In this document: positions 1 through 9,237 of the stretch, piece by piece
Numbering within the stretch: the stretch's first letter is position 1
Layout: each line of letters starts with the position of its first letter
DNA from: Oceanobacillus piezotolerans
GTDB taxonomy: Bacteria > Bacillota > Bacilli > Bacillales > Amphibacillaceae
Assembly: GCF_003665065.1 (NCBI RefSeq)
Contig: NZ_RCHR01000001.1
Coordinates: 310,001 to 374,000 of the forward strand
Direction of reading: 5' to 3'
DNA: 64,000 bases
The notes under the pieces: generated by a model
What the model saw: only the letters and a program-made list of their open reading frames with translations
Told to the model about the DNA's origin: nothing
Databases searched by the model: none
Position numbers and translations under genes: made by a program

Positions 1-1
1 G

Positions 2-241
2 TCCTTTACAAGAAGTATGAATACGACGCTTACGACGCTAATAGCGGTTATTGCTTTCCTAATTTTAGGAGCGCAATCCATATTTAGCTTTGCATTGGCT
101 TTAACTGTAGGACTGATTGCTGGGACATACTCATCTCTATACTTAGCATCACAAATGTGGTTAGTATGGCGTGGAAAATCTGTAAAAACGAAACCCTTAG
201 ATTTTAGAAAGAAAAAACGTGTAGATGGTCCTCAAGTATAA
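2..241 (+). CDS. secDF: SecF / SecDF C-terminal end (5' truncated by window)
   Basis: The reading frame is open from base 2 and begins S-F-T-R-S-M-N, the 'TRS(M/I)N' segment typical of the SecF half of SecDF, the membrane protein that uses proton motive force to help SecYEG-SecA release exported proteins. Two hydrophobic segments follow (roughly TLIAVIAFLILGA and FALALTVGLIAGTYSS), then a basic cytoplasmic tail ending KKKRVDGPQV. The ATG at 17 is internal, not the start. Whether the full gene is a fused secDF (usual in Bacillus) or a separate secF cannot be seen. recJ follows after 76 bp, as in B. subtilis. Confidence 0.85.
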   Translation, partial: SFTRSMNTTLTTLIAVIAFLILGAQSIFSFALALTVGLIAGTYSSLYLASQMWLVWRGKSVKTKPLDFRKKKRVDGPQV

Positions 242-267
242 AGAAGACAACAATATATGAAATGTAT

Positions 268-310
268 TTGCTCCCCCTGACTCTCTCTAGTATAATAGAT
301 TAGTCAGGGG
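268..310 (+). promoter_or_regulatory. recJ-apt promoter with overlapping inverted repeat
   Basis: TTGCTC (268-273), a 17-bp spacer and a perfect TATAAT (291-296) form a sigma-A-type promoter ending 21 bp before the recJ ATG. A perfect 9-bp inverted repeat CCCCTGACT (274-282) / AGTCAGGGG (302-310) flanks the -10 box. Its right arm overlaps the ribosome binding site AGGGGTGA. The left arm lies in the spacer, so it would not be in the transcript; a DNA operator is more likely than an RNA hairpin. Confidence 0.6.
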
Positions 311-317
311 TGAATTT

Positions 318-2633
318 ATGTTACAAAGTAAGTCAAATTGGAAGTATTGGATACCTGAAAATGTAGAAGAAACAAGTTTAGAAGATATAAATGGGTTATC
401 CCCAATTGTTAAACAATTATTAATACAAAGAGGGCTAACTTCAACGAAAGAAATAAACCAGTTTTTATCACCTGATATAAAAAACTTATATAATCCTAAT
501 TTATTGTCATCGATTGAAAGAGCTACAGAGAGAGTTCACCAAGCAATTGCTAATAAGGAAAAGATACTAATCTTTGGCGATTACGATGCAGATGGTGTGA
601 GTTCTACAACAGTTATGCTGAAGACGTTACAGGAGTTAGGTGCTGTTTGTGATTACTATATCCCCAATCGCTTTACAGAAGGGTATGGACCCAATGAACA
701 AGCATTTATAGAAGCTAGTAAAAATGGCTTCAGTCTAATTATAACAGTAGACACAGGTATAGCGGCAGTACATGAAGCAGAGGTAGCGAGGAACTTAGGA
801 ATAGATTTAATTATTACAGACCACCATGAAGTTCAGCATGAGATTCCTGATGCATTCGCCATTATCCATCCTAAGTGTTCTCCTGACTATCCTTTCAACG
901 AGCTTGCTGGTGTAGGTGTGGCATTTAAATTCGCTGAGAGTTTATTAGGTTACTTTCCGAAACATTTATTAGAGTTTGTTGCAATTGGTACGATTGCAGA
1001 TTTAGTACCTTTAGTAAAAGAAAATAGAATCCTCTCTTACTATGGTTTACATGCTTTAACTATTTCTAAAAATCACGGAATCAATGCGTTGAAGCGTGTT
1101 TGTAAATTAGAAGGGTCTATAACAGAAGAGGATGTAGGATTTTCGATTGGTCCTAGAATCAACGCAGTTGGGCGACTTCAAGATGCAGAACTTGCGGTCC
1201 AATTGCTGATGACAGAAGATCCTGATGAAGCAGAAGAAATAGCTTTGGAAGTACAAGGAATAAATGAACAAAGACAGCAGATTGTAAATGATATTGTAAA
1301 AGAAGCAGAAGCGATGATAGACCAAGATCACGATGGAGTGATTGTGGTTGCGAAGGAAGGCTGGAATGAAGGGGTCTTAGGCATCGTTGCATCACGATTA
1401 GTAAAGAAATATGACCGTCCGGCCATTGTATTAACCATTAAGCGAGATCAACAAGAAGCAAAAGGCTCTGCTAGAAGTATACCAGCATTTGATTTTTTCC
1501 ATTATGGTATGAAAATCAGAGAGCTATTTACTCACTTTGGAGGTCATTCGCAAGCAGCTGGTATGACCTTGCCTATAGAGAACATTTCACAGATAAGAGA
1601 TAAATTAAGTGAATATATGCATACAGATTTATCCGAAGAAGATTTCAAACAGGAAATCGTTATTAGTGAATGTTTATCGATAGAGGAGATATCGATAGAA
1701 ATGGTAAATGACCTCACAAGATTAGCTCCGTTTGGCATGCAGAACCCAAAGCCAATCTTTCAATTAAAGGAGATACCTGCTGAAGTCAGACAAATTGGCA
1801 GTATGAAAAACCACTTAAAAATACAATTTGCGAATAGTCAAGCCAGACTTGATGGTATTGGTTTTGGTCTTGGGGAATTATATCCTTATTTAACACCAAA
1901 GACACCGATATCTGTAGTAGGAGAACTGGGAATCAATGAATGGAACGGTATCAAGAAAGTTCAAATATTGATTCAAGATATGAAGATAGAAGAACGTCAA
2001 GTATTTGATGAAAGAGGAAAAAAAAGAATAGAAGTACTATCTTATCCAAATCAGCGCATATTATATATCAGTCATGAAAAGCCAGAGCATTCTATGGATA
2101 AAGATTGGGTAAATTATGAGATGAATATAAGTGAATTGCCAAAGGCCGATGTTCTTTATATCTATGACTTACCAAAAAGAGTAGAGGAACTCAGGCAAGT
2201 CATTCAACAAACACAACCAACAAATATCCATGCATGTTATACGGTTGAAGAAAGTGCATATTTAACCACTTTTCCTAAGAGGGAGGAATTTGTTTGGTTT
2301 TATGCTCTTGTAAAGAAACGGAAGAAAGTCGACTTAACTCGGGAGATTGCCTCCATCCAAAAGACTAAGGGCTGGACTAGAGAAAAAGTTATCTTTATTT
2401 CACAGGTGTTTTTTGAGTTAGGTTTTGTTACAATAACTAATGGAGTAATATCTTTGAACCCCAACCCAGACAAAAGGGATTTAAGTGATTCGATAATATA
2501 CCGCGAACGTTTAAATAAGATGGAATTAGAGAAAGTGCTGTATTATTCAAATTACGACGATTTGAAACGGTGGTTTAATAATTGCATCATGGAGAAGGAT
2601 AGTCCCAAGGAGGAATTAGCCAATGGATCTTAA
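318..2633 (+). CDS. recJ: Single-stranded-DNA-specific 5'-3' exonuclease RecJ
   Basis: RecJ degrades single-stranded DNA from the 5' end in recombinational and mismatch repair. At 771 aa it has the length of Bacillus RecJ, longer than the E. coli protein because of an extra C-terminal domain. The DHH phosphoesterase metal motifs are visible: [11 protein letters not shown] near residue 86 and ITDHHEV near 157. The DHHA1 motif GGHSQAAGM is near residue 408. An OB-like segment follows, then the Firmicute-specific tail. The ATG is preceded by CAGGGGTGAATTT. The 3' end overlaps apt by 11 bp, so the two are co-transcribed, as in B. subtilis. Confidence 0.97.
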   Translation: MLQSKSNWKYWIPENVEETSLEDINGLSPIVKQLLIQRGLTSTKEINQFLSPDIKNLYNPNLLSSIERATERVHQAIANKEKILIFGDYDADGVSSTTVMLKTLQELGAVCDYYIPNRFTEGYGPNEQAFIEASKNGFSLIITVDTGIAAVHEAEVARNLGIDLIITDHHEVQHEIPDAFAIIHPKCSPDYPFNELAGVGVAFKFAESLLGYFPKHLLEFVAIGTIADLVPLVKENRILSYYGLHALTISKNHGINALKRVCKLEGSITEEDVGFSIGPRINAVGRLQDAELAVQLLMTEDPDEAEEIALEVQGINEQRQQIVNDIVKEAEAMIDQDHDGVIVVAKEGWNEGVLGIVASRLVKKYDRPAIVLTIKRDQQEAKGSARSIPAFDFFHYGMKIRELFTHFGGHSQAAGMTLPIENISQIRDKLSEYMHTDLSEEDFKQEIVISECLSIEEISIEMVNDLTRLAPFGMQNPKPIFQLKEIPAEVRQIGSMKNHLKIQFANSQARLDGIGFGLGELYPYLTPKTPISVVGELGINEWNGIKKVQILIQDMKIEERQVFDERGKKRIEVLSYPNQRILYISHEKPEHSMDKDWVNYEMNISELPKADVLYIYDLPKRVEELRQVIQQTQPTNIHACYTVEESAYLTTFPKREEFVWFYALVKKRKKVDLTREIASIQKTKGWTREKVIFISQVFFELGFVTITNGVISLNPNPDKRDLSDSIIYRERLNKMELEKVLYYSNYDDLKRWFNNCIMEKDSPKEELANGS

Positions 2634-3135
2634 GCAATATGTTGAAATAGTTAAAGATTATCCAAAAGAAGGAATTAGTTTTAAAGATATAACACCATTA
2701 ATGAATGATGGGAAGGCTTTTAAAGCTGCCGTAGATGAAATTGTTGAGTATGCCAAAGAGAAGGAAATTGATATTATTGTTGGCCCGGAAGCTCGTGGTT
2801 TTATTATTGGTTGCCCTGTTTCCTATTCATTAGGGGTTGGTTTTGTACCAGTGCGAAAAGAAGGTAAATTACCACGTGAAGTAATCAAAGTGGATTATGG
2901 TCTAGAATATGGAAAAAATGTATTAACCATTCATAAGGATGCAATAAAACCTGGACAACGCGTACTTATTACAGATGACTTACTGGCAACAGGCGGAACG
3001 ATCGATGCAACTATTAAATTAGTTGAAGAACTTGGTGGTGTTGTAGTGGGTTGTGCATTTTTAATTGAATTAAGCTACCTAGATGGTAAAGACAAGTTAG
3101 ATGGATATGATGTATTATCCTTAATGAGTTATTAA
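2623..3135 (+). CDS. apt: Adenine phosphoribosyltransferase
   Basis: Apt makes AMP from adenine and PRPP in purine salvage. The protein is 170 aa, the normal length. The PRPP-binding loop [13 protein letters not shown] lies near residues 114-126, and the adenine-binding/flap region [27 protein letters not shown] precedes it. A strong AAGGAGGAATT in the end of recJ sets the ATG at 2623. The gene ends in a hairpin terminator. Its place between recJ and relA is conserved in Bacillaceae. Confidence 0.97.
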   Translation: MDLKQYVEIVKDYPKEGISFKDITPLMNDGKAFKAAVDEIVEYAKEKEIDIIVGPEARGFIIGCPVSYSLGVGFVPVRKEGKLPREVIKVDYGLEYGKNVLTIHKDAIKPGQRVLITDDLLATGGTIDATIKLVEELGGVVVGCAFLIELSYLDGKDKLDGYDVLSLMSY

Positions 3136-3150
3136 TAAGCAAATGAAAAA

Positions 3151-3181
3151 AGTCTGGCGAATTTCGTCAGACTGTTCTTTT
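3151..3181 (+). terminator. Terminator after apt
   Basis: AGTCTGGCG and CGTCAGACT form a 9-bp stem (one G-U pair) with a short AATTT loop. It is preceded by an A-run and followed by TTCTTTT. Confidence 0.75.
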
Positions 3182-3331
3182 ATATCTTTTAAAAAAGTTG
3201 TTGATTTTAGTCGAATAATGAATTAATCATACAAATTGCTTAATTCTTTCCGCTATTGGCTAATAATATGATAAAATAAATCAAATAACCTAAATGAAAA
3301 AGGGCTATTTGACTGAATTAATATTTTAAAT

Positions 3332-3370
3332 CTTGGCTTGTCGAAAGTCTATAGTAAAGCCAAGTTTTTC
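3332..3370 (+). terminator. Second terminator-like hairpin upstream of relA
   Basis: CTTGGCTT and AAGCCAAG form a perfect 8-bp stem around a 17-nt loop, followed by five T. It lies 77 bp before relA and about 180 bp after the apt terminator, so it does not end apt. It could end a short transcript starting near 3280 or act as a relA leader attenuator. The remainder of the 311-bp gap is AT-rich with no ORF. Confidence 0.6.
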
Positions 3371-3446
3371 TTATACAGTGACAAATTAATACTTTTAAAT
3401 ACAAAATAAACCAAATTTACCTATGGTAGCAAAATAAGGTGATTTC

Positions 3447-5651
3447 ATGGCGAAAGATGATAATTATACAGTAAAAGATGTAATAGAGAAATCAAGTAAG
3501 TATCTGGATGACGAGGATATTGCCTTGATTCAAAAGGCGTACGATTACGCAAAAGATGCTCATAGCGAACAATATCGGAAATCGGGAGAGCCGTATATCA
3601 TTCATCCTGTACAGGTTGCTGGGATACTAGTTGATTTAGAAATGGATGCAGAGACCATTGCGGGTGGCTTTTTACATGATGTTGTGGAAGATACAGAGAT
3701 TAAACTGGAAGATATCGAGGAGTCTTTCAATCATGAAGTGGCGATGCTGGTAGATGGAGTCACGAAATTAGGTAAGATAAAGTATAAATCTAAAGAGGTT
3801 ATTCAGGCAGAAAACCATCGAAAAATGTTTGTAGCCATGGCAAAGGATTTGCGAGTTATTCTTATCAAACTAGCAGATAGGCTGCACAATATGCGAACAT
3901 TGAAGCATTTACCACCAGAGAAACAGCGTCAAAAAGCAAATGAAACACTGGAAATATTTGCTCCACTTGCGCATCGTTTAGGTATATCGACAATTAAATG
4001 GGAGCTCGAAGATACAGCTTTACGATACTTAAATCCACAGCAATATTATCGAGTTGTCCATCTCATGAAGCAAAAGCGAGAAGAACGAGAAAATTATATT
4101 CAAGAAGTGGTGGATGAGCTAACAAACCAGCTTAAAGAAGTGAATATAGACGCAGAAATGTCAGGTCGGCCTAAGCATTTATACAGCATTTATCAAAAGA
4201 TGACAAAACAAAATAAACAATTTAATGAAATATATGATTTATTTGCTGTGCGAATTGTAGTAGAAAGTATCAAGGATTGTTATGCTGCTCTTGGCATCAT
4301 TCATACAAATTGGAAGCCTATGCCTGGAAGATTTAAGGATTACATTGCTATGCCGAAGCAGAACCTGTATCAGTCATTGCATACCACAGTTATCGGTCCA
4401 AAGGGAGACCCTTTAGAAGTACAAATTCGTACAAAGGAAATGCATGAGATCGCAGAATATGGAATTGCCGCTCATTGGGCATATAAAGAGGGCAAGCAAC
4501 TCAATAATGGTAAGAAATCTTTTGAGGAAAAACTAACCCTATTTAGAGAAATACTAGACTGGCAAAGCGATACGCATGATGCAGAAGAGTTCATCGAATC
4601 CTTGAAAGTCGACCTATTTTCAGATATGGTTTATGTTTTTACACCTAAAGGTGATGTAATTGAGTTACCCTCTGGTTCTGTTCCTTTAGATTTTGCATAT
4701 AAGATTCATACTGAAATCGGAAATAAAACGGTCGGTGCAAAAATAAACGGTAAAATGGTTCCACTTGAATATAAATTAAAAAATGGTGATATCGTGGAGG
4801 TCTTAACCTCTAAGCATTCGTATGGACCATCTCAAGACTGGTTAAAAATTGCTCAAACCACGCAGGCGAAAAGCAAGATAAAGCAATACTTTAAGAAACA
4901 GCGAAAAGAAGAAAATGTAAGTAAAGGTAAAGAGGCAGTAGAAAAAGAAATTCGTGCATTGAATTTTGAACCGAAAGATGTCTTAGTCCAAGAGAATCTT
5001 GGTCGGGTTTTAGAACGATTTAACTTCCAGTCAGAGGACGATATGTATGCAGCAGTTGGTTACCAAGGAATTACGGCAGCATTAATCGCAACACGTTTGA
5101 CTGATAAAATGCGTGAAAGACAGCAGAAAGAGCAGGAGCTTGCATTAACAATTAATGATGTAAAGACTGCAGATGTAAGTCACAGGCCATCCCATAAGAA
5201 AGATTCAGGAGTTCGTGTTGAAGGTATAGATAACTTATTAGTAAGACTTGCAAAGTGTTGTAATCCAGTACCAGGAGACGATATTGTTGGTTACATCACA
5301 AAGGGACGTGGAGTATCTGTTCACCGTGATGATTGTCCTAATGTACAAACAGATGAAGCTAAGGAACGGTACCTCCACGTTGAGTGGGAAAATAATCAAC
5401 CGGATAGCAAACAGTATCATGTTGATTTAGAAGTAACCGCTTATGACAGAAGAGGTTTGCTAAATGAGGTTTTACAGGCTGTGAACGAAATGAAAACCAA
5501 TATTACCCATGTTAATGGCCGCTCTGATCAAAATAAAACGGCTGTCATTCAGATTACAATCTTGATTCATAATACCCAGCACCTGCGGAAAATTGTAGAA
5601 CGAATTAAACGAATTAAAGATGTATACAGTGTAACCCGTACAATACACTAG
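3447..5651 (+). CDS. relA: Bifunctional (p)ppGpp synthetase/hydrolase RelA (Rel)
   Basis: Rel is the long RSH enzyme that makes and degrades (p)ppGpp, setting the stringent response on the ribosome. Its 734 aa match the B. subtilis length. Order of domains: HD hydrolase (residues ~30-200, intact HDVVEDT motif near 77, so hydrolysis is expected), synthetase (~225-370, GRPKHLYSIY and FKDYIAMPKQNLYQSLHT), TGS (~390-460), a zinc-finger/helical region with KCCNPVPGD, and a C-terminal ACT domain. The ATG follows TAAGGTGATTTC. dtd is 27 bp downstream, likely co-transcribed. Confidence 0.97.
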   Translation: MAKDDNYTVKDVIEKSSKYLDDEDIALIQKAYDYAKDAHSEQYRKSGEPYIIHPVQVAGILVDLEMDAETIAGGFLHDVVEDTEIKLEDIEESFNHEVAMLVDGVTKLGKIKYKSKEVIQAENHRKMFVAMAKDLRVILIKLADRLHNMRTLKHLPPEKQRQKANETLEIFAPLAHRLGISTIKWELEDTALRYLNPQQYYRVVHLMKQKREERENYIQEVVDELTNQLKEVNIDAEMSGRPKHLYSIYQKMTKQNKQFNEIYDLFAVRIVVESIKDCYAALGIIHTNWKPMPGRFKDYIAMPKQNLYQSLHTTVIGPKGDPLEVQIRTKEMHEIAEYGIAAHWAYKEGKQLNNGKKSFEEKLTLFREILDWQSDTHDAEEFIESLKVDLFSDMVYVFTPKGDVIELPSGSVPLDFAYKIHTEIGNKTVGAKINGKMVPLEYKLKNGDIVEVLTSKHSYGPSQDWLKIAQTTQAKSKIKQYFKKQRKEENVSKGKEAVEKEIRALNFEPKDVLVQENLGRVLERFNFQSEDDMYAAVGYQGITAALIATRLTDKMRERQQKEQELALTINDVKTADVSHRPSHKKDSGVRVEGIDNLLVRLAKCCNPVPGDDIVGYITKGRGVSVHRDDCPNVQTDEAKERYLHVEWENNQPDSKQYHVDLEVTAYDRRGLLNEVLQAVNEMKTNITHVNGRSDQNKTAVIQITILIHNTQHLRKIVERIKRIKDVYSVTRTIH

Positions 5652-5678
5652 GGACGGTATGAAAGGATTGAAAAGAAG

Positions 5679-6125
5679 ATGAAAGCAGTTATTCAAAGAG
5701 CGCGTAATGCAAATGTAAAAGTAGATGGAAAAGTAATCGGTGATATAAAACACGGCTTCGTTATTTTACTCGGTATCACCCATGATGATAATGAAGAAGA
5801 TGTAGATTACCTAGTAAAGAAAATTATTCATTTACGTGTATTTGAAGATGATAACGAAAAAATGAATCACTCGTTGCTTGATGTAAATGGCGAAGTCCTA
5901 TCTATCTCTCAATTTACATTGTATGCAGATACAAAAAAAGGAAGAAGGCCCAGTTTTATTCAAGCAGCTAAACCAGAGGAAGCAAACATTTTATATGAGC
6001 AGTTTAATGAAAAACTTAGAGCTGAAGGAATAGTGGTCGAAACCGGTCAGTTCGGAGCCATGATGGATGTCACATTAACCAATGACGGCCCAGTTACATT
6101 AATAATAGATAGCAAGGAAAAATAA
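5679..6125 (+). CDS. dtd: D-aminoacyl-tRNA deacylase
   Basis: Dtd removes D-amino acids (D-Tyr and others) and mischarged Gly from tRNA, a proofreading step of translation. The 148-aa protein carries both family signatures: SQFTLYAD near residue 77 and the cross-subunit Gly-cisPro motif NDGPVT near 136. It follows relA closely (27 bp) with an AAAGGATTGAAAAGAAG leader, and ends before a shared terminator facing the convergent amidase gene. Confidence 0.96.
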   Translation: MKAVIQRARNANVKVDGKVIGDIKHGFVILLGITHDDNEEDVDYLVKKIIHLRVFEDDNEKMNHSLLDVNGEVLSISQFTLYADTKKGRRPSFIQAAKPEEANILYEQFNEKLRAEGIVVETGQFGAMMDVTLTNDGPVTLIIDSKEK

Positions 6126-6210
6126 AGGCAGACTGTGTCCTGCACTTATTTTTCGATTAGCAAGTTTAATGTATTGCTTAAGCAGTGAAATTAGATAACG
6201 TAAATTAGCT

Positions 6211-6253
6211 AAAAGCCAGCATATTCGCAAAAAAATCGAATGTGCTGGCTTTT
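6211..6253. terminator. Bidirectional terminator between dtd and the amidase gene
   Basis: A near-perfect 17-bp inverted repeat, AAAAGCCAGCATATTCG paired with CGAATGTGCTGGCTTTT, with A- and T-flanks on both strands. It sits between convergent genes. Confidence 0.85.
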
Positions 6254-6300
6254 CTAATATGTAATGATTTGCTAGCTTTAAAAAAAACTAAAGAAATTCC

Positions 6301-7341
6301 TTATTCAGAGAAGTATCTTCCTAAACCATTAACAATGCCTGAGACAAGTTTATTTTGATAAGCTTTTGTTAATAACTTTGCTTCTGTCTCAGTATTCGAA
6401 ATGAATCCTAATTCAACTAGAACAGATGGTATAAAATTCTGTCTAATAACATATAAATCACCGCTTCCAACTCCGCGATCTTTTCCATCTGTTGCTTTGA
6501 TTACTTCACGCTGTATATGTTCCGCAAGTGCTTTGTCTTGGTTATGATAATAAAACGTTTCTATTCCTGTTACTTGCGGCTGTTCTGTAAAGCTATTATA
6601 GTGAATGCTTATAAAAGCGTCAGCGTTGGATATATTGGAAAAACTGACTCTTGCTGCTAGAGAAACGAATTCATCTTCTGGTCTAGTTAGCATTACATTG
6701 GCACCTAATGCACTAAGTTCCTTCTCTAGCTCTGTAGCAGTAAAATATGCAAAGTCCTTCTCATACGTACCTGTAGCACCAATTGCACCTACATCATGTC
6801 CACCGTGTCCTGCATCGATAATAATCGTTTTATCTTGAAAGGAATTATTCTTTGCATCGGTATCAGGAGTATCATCTAGTAAACCTTTGTATAAATAGCC
6901 AGTAATTTTATCATTTTTGACTTCGTACCAATCATCCATTTCGGACAGAATAGTAAATTCTTCATTAGCGTTTGCAAAATAAACAATCTCATAGTCGGTA
7001 GAAGGCCCATTCCTTAATTGAGTTTGATCCTGTTGAATGGATAGTTTCTTCCCCTTTTTTTCTTTCCCTATTTTAGCTTCAGTACCATTAATTGTTACGA
7101 ATTCCGCAGTTACCCAACCAGTGCCACTATCCAGCTCAATTTCAACCCAATCTTCCTCTTGTTGAAGGAAGGGATATACTTCTTCGGCATTTGCTTGTCC
7201 GACAGTTGGATATTCTGTTCCAGGACCACTGCGAATATTGAGATTATCTACTCTAACTAAAACCTCATCTGCTTGTACCGTAGTGATGCAAGCTCCAATT
7301 ACAAGCGTAACCGTAACCATAAATAGAATGAGTTTCTTCAT
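6301..7341 (-). CDS. SH3-domain N-acetylmuramoyl-L-alanine amidase (YrvJ-like)
   Basis: A secreted peptidoglycan hydrolase that cleaves the lactyl amide between MurNAc and L-Ala. Residues 1-24 are a signal peptide (KK, hydrophobic core, then VQADE). Two bacterial SH3 domains follow (about 25-85 with LNIRSGPGTEYP, and 98-158 with LRNGPSTDYE), which probably bind the wall. A linker leads to the zinc amidase_3 domain (about 172-345) with IIDAGHGGHDVGA, the TRPEDEF segment, ISIHYN and VELGFISN motifs. At 346 aa it has fewer SH3 repeats than B. subtilis YrvJ, which holds this same position. Confidence 0.92.
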   Translation of the reverse strand: MKKLILFMVTVTLVIGACITTVQADEVLVRVDNLNIRSGPGTEYPTVGQANAEEVYPFLQQEEDWVEIELDSGTGWVTAEFVTINGTEAKIGKEKKGKKLSIQQDQTQLRNGPSTDYEIVYFANANEEFTILSEMDDWYEVKNDKITGYLYKGLLDDTPDTDAKNNSFQDKTIIIDAGHGGHDVGAIGATGTYEKDFAYFTATELEKELSALGANVMLTRPEDEFVSLAARVSFSNISNADAFISIHYNSFTEQPQVTGIETFYYHNQDKALAEHIQREVIKATDGKDRGVGSGDLYVIRQNFIPSVLVELGFISNTETEAKLLTKAYQNKLVSGIVNGLGRYFSE

Positions 7342-7437
7342 TCGTTATATATTTCCTTTCTTTAAACAGTCTCCAACAAGTATAATAAAAATTTCTTTAT
7401 TAGGCAAAGCTATTGATATAGCAAAGGAGGAATTTGG

Positions 7438-7611
7438 ATGCGGGTACATGTTAAACAATGGAGTGCTAGAAATAGTAATGATATTTTTGGAGTTAATTTC
7501 CACCGATTTACAGAAATCGAAAGTCATGCAAATCATTTGGAAATCGCAGAAGAATTAGGTATATCAATAGGTGAGGTTAGAACTCTGAAGAAAAAATTGG
7601 ATCGTGCTTGA
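7438..7611 (+). CDS. Small conserved protein, YrzK-like (57 aa)
   Basis: A 57-aa ORF beginning MRVHVKQW and ending KKKLDRA. The strong Shine-Dalgarno GCAAAGGAGGAATTTGG lies at ideal distance from ATG 7438, which is good evidence that it is translated. The C-terminal half (AEELGISIGEVRTLKKKL) resembles a small helix-turn-helix or sigma region 4-like segment. B. subtilis has a small gene, yrzK, at exactly this place between yrvJ and hisS, so this is probably its orthologue; function is unknown. The -35 box of the hisS leader promoter overlaps its stop codon. Confidence 0.7.
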   Translation: MRVHVKQWSARNSNDIFGVNFHRFTEIESHANHLEIAEELGISIGEVRTLKKKLDRA

Positions 7612-7636
7612 CAATCTTTAGAGGAAATATTAATAT
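7608..7636 (+). promoter_or_regulatory. Promoter of the hisS-aspS leader
   Basis: A consensus TTGACA (7608-7613), a 17-bp spacer and TAATAT (7631-7636). The -35 overlaps the stop codon of the preceding small gene. A start near 7643 fits the 5' end of the T-box leader. Confidence 0.7.
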
Positions 7637-7642
7637 TAAAGA

Positions 7643-7910
7643 CATTCAATATTAACGAACAAATGTAAATATGCAATAGATCCAATGAGGGAAAGAGTAA
7701 TTAGTGACCAAATGAAAAGAGAGAAAATGCCATGGCTGAAAGCATTTTTACATGTTGGGCTAATGAAAGACATTCCTAAGGATTTATATCGAAATAGAGT
7801 AGATATAAACGTTTGGCAGGCGTTAACTGCATCGAGTGGATACACAGTATCAACTAGGGTGGCAACGCGGGTAAACTCCCGTCCCTTATTTTAGGGACGG
7901 GAGTTTTTTC
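7643..7910 (+). promoter_or_regulatory. T-box riboswitch of hisS-aspS, Asp (GAC) specifier
   Basis: The leader has the T-box core AGGGTGGCAACGCGG (7857-7871), whose UGGN-type bulge pairs with the uncharged tRNA end. A strong terminator follows: AACTCCCGTCCC / GGGACGGGAGTT with T6 (7874-7908). Stem I is recognisable: AGGGA with AGAGTA on the 5' side pairs with TTCCT on the 3' side. The specifier loop reads GAAA-GAC-A, giving Asp GAC at 7769-7771. T-box leaders permit read-through when the matching tRNA is uncharged. The His codon CAT (7771-7773) overlaps but its last base would be paired in stem I. Confidence 0.88.
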
Positions 7911-7950
7911 TATGCATAATTTTAAAAATTAAGTTTGGAGGTATATTAAA

Positions 7951-9237
7951 ATGAGTTTGAGTGCACCACGTGGAACGGCTGATATTCTGCCTAAAGATGC
8001 AAAAAAATGGCAATATGTCGAGCAGCAAATAAAGTCGATTTGTGATAATTACAATTACCAGGAAATACGCACCCCATTGTTTGAACATACGGAGGTTTTT
8101 CAAAGAGGAGTTGGAGATTCTACTGATATCGTTCAAAAAGAAATGTACACCTTTGAAGACCGTGGGGGAAGAAGCTTAACTCTTAGACCTGAAGGAACAG
8201 CTGCTGTTTCGCGTGCATTTGTGGAGCATAAGTTATTTGGTGAACCAAATCAACCTGTCAAACTATACTATTTTGCTCAAATGTTCCGTTACGAACGTCC
8301 ACAAAAAGGGAGGATGCGTCAACTAAATCAATTTGGCGTAGAAGTCTTAGGTAGTGCTAGTCCTTCAGTAGATGCAGAAGTAATAGATTTAGCAATGACA
8401 GTTTATCGTAAACTCGGTTTAAGCTCCATAAAATTAGTCATCAATTCATTAGGTGACAAAGAGAGCAGGACGAATCATAGAAACGCACTGGTAGAACACT
8501 TTAGCCCCCATAAGCATGAGCTGTGTGCAGACTGCCAAACTAGATTATCTCAAAATCCTTTACGTGTACTTGATTGCAAAAAGGACCGTGACCATCCAGC
8601 AATGAAAACGGCACCCTCTATTTTGGATTATTTAAACGAAGAATCAAAAGAGTATTTTGAACAGGTCAAAACTAACTTAACAGCTATGGGAATTCAATAT
8701 GTAGTTGATCCCAATCTAGTTCGGGGTCTAGATTATTATAATCATACTGCATTTGAAATTATGAGTGATGCGGAAGGCTTTGGGGCTATTACTACTCTAG
8801 CTGGCGGTGGAAGATATAATGGCTTAATCGAAGAACTAGGTGGCCCCAATACTCCTGGAATTGGCTTTGGAATGGGTCTTGAACGTTTGTTAATGGCGCT
8901 TGAAGCTGAAAAGGTAGAAATTCCACTTGACGATGCATTGGATTGTTACGTCGTTGCAGTGGGGAATAAAGCAGAATTGGAAGCTGTAAAAGTTGTTCAT
9001 CAACTACGAAATGAAGGAATTCAAGCAGACAAAGATTATCAAAATCGTAAAATGAAAGGCCAATTTAAAGCAGCAGACCGTCTGCAAGCAAAGTATGTCC
9101 TAATTTTAGGAGAAAGTGAACTTGAAAGACAAGTCATCAATGTGAAATCTATGGGAACAGGAGAACAAACAGAAGTATCTCTTGGCAATATCGTAGAAGC
9201 AATGAAAGGGTACCTTCAGGGAGGAAAAGGCGAATGA
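7951..9237 (+). CDS. hisS: Histidyl-tRNA synthetase
   Basis: A class II synthetase of 428 aa that charges tRNA-His. Motif 2 is [20 protein letters not shown] (near residue 112), the histidine-specific loop is [15 protein letters not shown] (near 255), and motif 3 is [12 protein letters not shown] (near 307). The C-terminal anticodon-binding domain covers about 330-420. The start has TTTGGAGG nine bases upstream. It is controlled by the T-box leader and overlaps aspS by 4 bp (ATGA), so translation is coupled. Confidence 0.97.
   Translation: MSLSAPRGTADILPKDAKKWQYVEQQIKSICDNYNYQEIRTPLFEHTEVFQRGVGDSTDIVQKEMYTFEDRGGRSLTLRPEGTAAVSRAFVEHKLFGEPNQPVKLYYFAQMFRYERPQKGRMRQLNQFGVEVLGSASPSVDAEVIDLAMTVYRKLGLSSIKLVINSLGDKESRTNHRNALVEHFSPHKHELCADCQTRLSQNPLRVLDCKKDRDHPAMKTAPSILDYLNEESKEYFEQVKTNLTAMGIQYVVDPNLVRGLDYYNHTAFEIMSDAEGFGAITTLAGGGRYNGLIEELGGPNTPGIGFGMGLERLLMALEAEKVEIPLDDALDCYVVAVGNKAELEAVKVVHQLRNEGIQADKDYQNRKMKGQFKAADRLQAKYVLILGESELERQVINVKSMGTGEQTEVSLGNIVEAMKGYLQGGKGE

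Noticed and set aside
7771..7773. His CAT as the specifier codon of the hisS T-box
   Set aside because: Its last base would be paired in stem I (TTCCT with AGGGA); GAC is the triplet in the loop. Kept only as a question in the findings.
7685..7894. 69-codon ORF across the hisS leader
   Set aside because: It lies entirely within the T-box riboswitch, including its terminator region.
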